From: JBOFDK01 sp051650305
GTDB lineage: Bacteria > Bacillota > Clostridia > Lachnospirales > Cellulosilyticaceae
DNA: 6,511 nucleotides
Assembly (NCBI GenBank): GCA_051650305.1
Contig: JBOFIT010000159.1
Location: 1-6,511 of the forward strand
Direction: 5' to 3'
Below are positions 5,999 through 6,511 of the stretch, piece by piece; position 1 is the first letter of the stretch; each line of letters begins with the position of its first letter. The translations under genes were made by a program, and so were the position numbers. The notes below the pieces were generated by a model that saw only the letters and a program-made list of their open reading frames with translations, ran no database searches and had not been told where the DNA came from.

Positions 5999-6511
5999 CT
6001 AATTTCTATTTTCCTCTACCATTGCACGTACTTCATCTGCTGTGTAAGCTGGCGTACGCTGAGCCATTACAGTTTCGCAGTTACAGCAAATGGGTATAAG
6101 GTCTTCTTGTGGGTTGATAGCTTCAGGTGTCTGGCACTTGGCAGGATCAATACAATGAATATGGATGAATCCATCCACTGCACTGCCATAGGTATAGCCA
6201 AAATCAAAGCCACATAGTTCACATACAGGACCATAGTAATCGATACATTGAGTTTTTAGTGTTTCCCAAATATCTGTAGCTGCTGGTTCTTCTGTGAGTG
6301 GTTCAGGTGATGTCAATGTGCTTGCTACTTCAGGTACGCTTACTACTTCAGGTACACTTACTACTTCAGGTACACTTACTACTTCTGGTGTACTTGCTGC
6401 TTCAGGCACGCTTACTACTTCAGGTACACTTACTACTTCAGGTACACTTACTACTTCAGGTACACTTACTACTTCAGGTACACTTACTACTTCAGGTACA
6501 CTTACTACTTC
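5999..6511 (-). CDS. Hexapeptide-repeat protein with degenerate HNH-like zinc domain, 3' part only
   Basis: The frame is open from the right edge to a TAG at 5999-6001, giving 170 visible residues; the start is outside the window. Residues 1-66 are tandem PEVVSV hexapeptides. A Pro/Glu/Thr-rich spacer (about 67-80) follows, then a domain (about 81-165) resembling HNH proteins of the kind that read CxxCGFDF...GFIEVHHI...DLVPVCPNCH. Here CELC (97-100), GFDFGYTYG, GFIHIHCI (Cys120), DLIPICCNC (137-145) and PAYTADEVR are visible. The zinc-type cysteines and the Asn are kept. The expected HHI is HCI, the His after CxNC is Glu146, and the later His of 'MLH' is Gln151. Nuclease activity is therefore doubtful, and a DNA-binding or structural role is possible. 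No membrane segment is seen in the visible part, and no anchor or secretion signal can be judged without the N-terminus. A GTG at 6409 lies inside the repeats and is not a credible start. Confidence 0.75.
   Translation of the reverse strand, partial: EVVSVPEVVSVPEVVSVPEVVSVPEVVSVPEVVSVPEAASTPEVVSVPEVVSVPEVVSVPEVASTLTSPEPLTEEPAATDIWETLKTQCIDYYGPVCELCGFDFGYTYGSAVDGFIHIHCIDPAKCQTPEAINPQEDLIPICCNCETVMAQRTPAYTADEVRAMVEENRN
6314..6511 (-). repeat. 18-bp in-frame tandem repeat array (11 units, continuing past the edge)
   Basis: Read on the minus strand from 6511, eleven units of 18 bp follow without spacers. Units 1-5, 8 and 9 are identical (GAAGTAGTAAGTGTACCT, encoding EVVSVP). Units 6 and 10 differ by two and one silent bases. 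Unit 7 encodes EAASTP and the last unit EVASTL, so the downstream edge is diverged. The unit length is a multiple of three, so copy changes keep the frame and only alter linker length. The near identity of the units points to recent expansion or homogenisation by slippage or unequal recombination. Confidence 0.93.

Noticed and set aside
5957..6217. Plus-strand open frame opposite the HNH-like domain
   Set aside because: It is the antisense of a recognisable zinc domain, with Cys/Phe-rich low-quality protein content and no family likeness.
6407..6409. GTG at 6409 as the start of the HNH-like gene
   Set aside because: It is one variant valine codon inside the repeat array; the frame is open to the window edge and no ribosome binding site precedes it.
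6314..6511. CRISPR array
   Set aside because: The 18-bp units are directly adjacent without spacers and keep a coding frame.

Overview
The window reads as a stretch of chromosome from an anaerobic, AT-rich Gram-positive bacterium of the Clostridia (a Lachnospiraceae-like source is my guess). The basis is strong GGAGG or GGTGA ribosome binding sites, U-tract hairpin terminators, a giant acyl-CoA dehydratase activase-type iron-sulfur ATPase that is typical of strict anaerobes, and a low-GC codon style. Every supported gene lies on the minus strand, so transcription runs from right to left.

Right edge (5999-6511): the 3' part of a gene whose start lies outside the window. It encodes an in-frame array of nearly identical 18-bp units (hexapeptide PEVVSV) followed by an HNH-nuclease-like zinc domain. 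The zinc cysteines and central Asn of this domain are kept, but the catalytic and metal-site histidines look replaced. A hairpin (5932-5976) probably ends this transcript.

Middle (3259-5921): a two-gene operon. A promoter candidate (5894-5921) and a leader of about 140 nt precede aspD, a PLP-dependent aspartate 4-decarboxylase/aminotransferase. Four bases after the aspD stop comes an Mrp/NBP35-type P-loop ATPase with an N-terminal cysteine cluster and a CPDC motif, a presumed Fe-S cluster carrier. A strong hairpin terminator at 3259-3292 closes the operon.

Left (1-3232): a second operon with its own promoter (3204-3232). Its first gene encodes a 979-residue protein with two BadF/BcrA-type ATPase domains, a Cys4 linker and a DUF2229-type dehydratase-like half. 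It overlaps by one base (TAATG) the start of a second gene, cut by the window edge. The visible 76 residues of that gene match the COG3581-type half that in many relatives is fused to the same chain. The pair is therefore a split version of the giant 'activase plus dehydratase-like' protein, a family of largely unassigned function related to 2-hydroxyacyl-CoA dehydratases and double-cubane-cluster reductases.

The main themes are iron-sulfur chemistry (activase, dehydratase-like partner, Mrp carrier) and anaerobic amino-acid metabolism (aspartate to alanine). Any functional link between the two operons is inference from proximity. The least ordinary part of the window is the repeat plus degenerate-HNH gene at the right edge.
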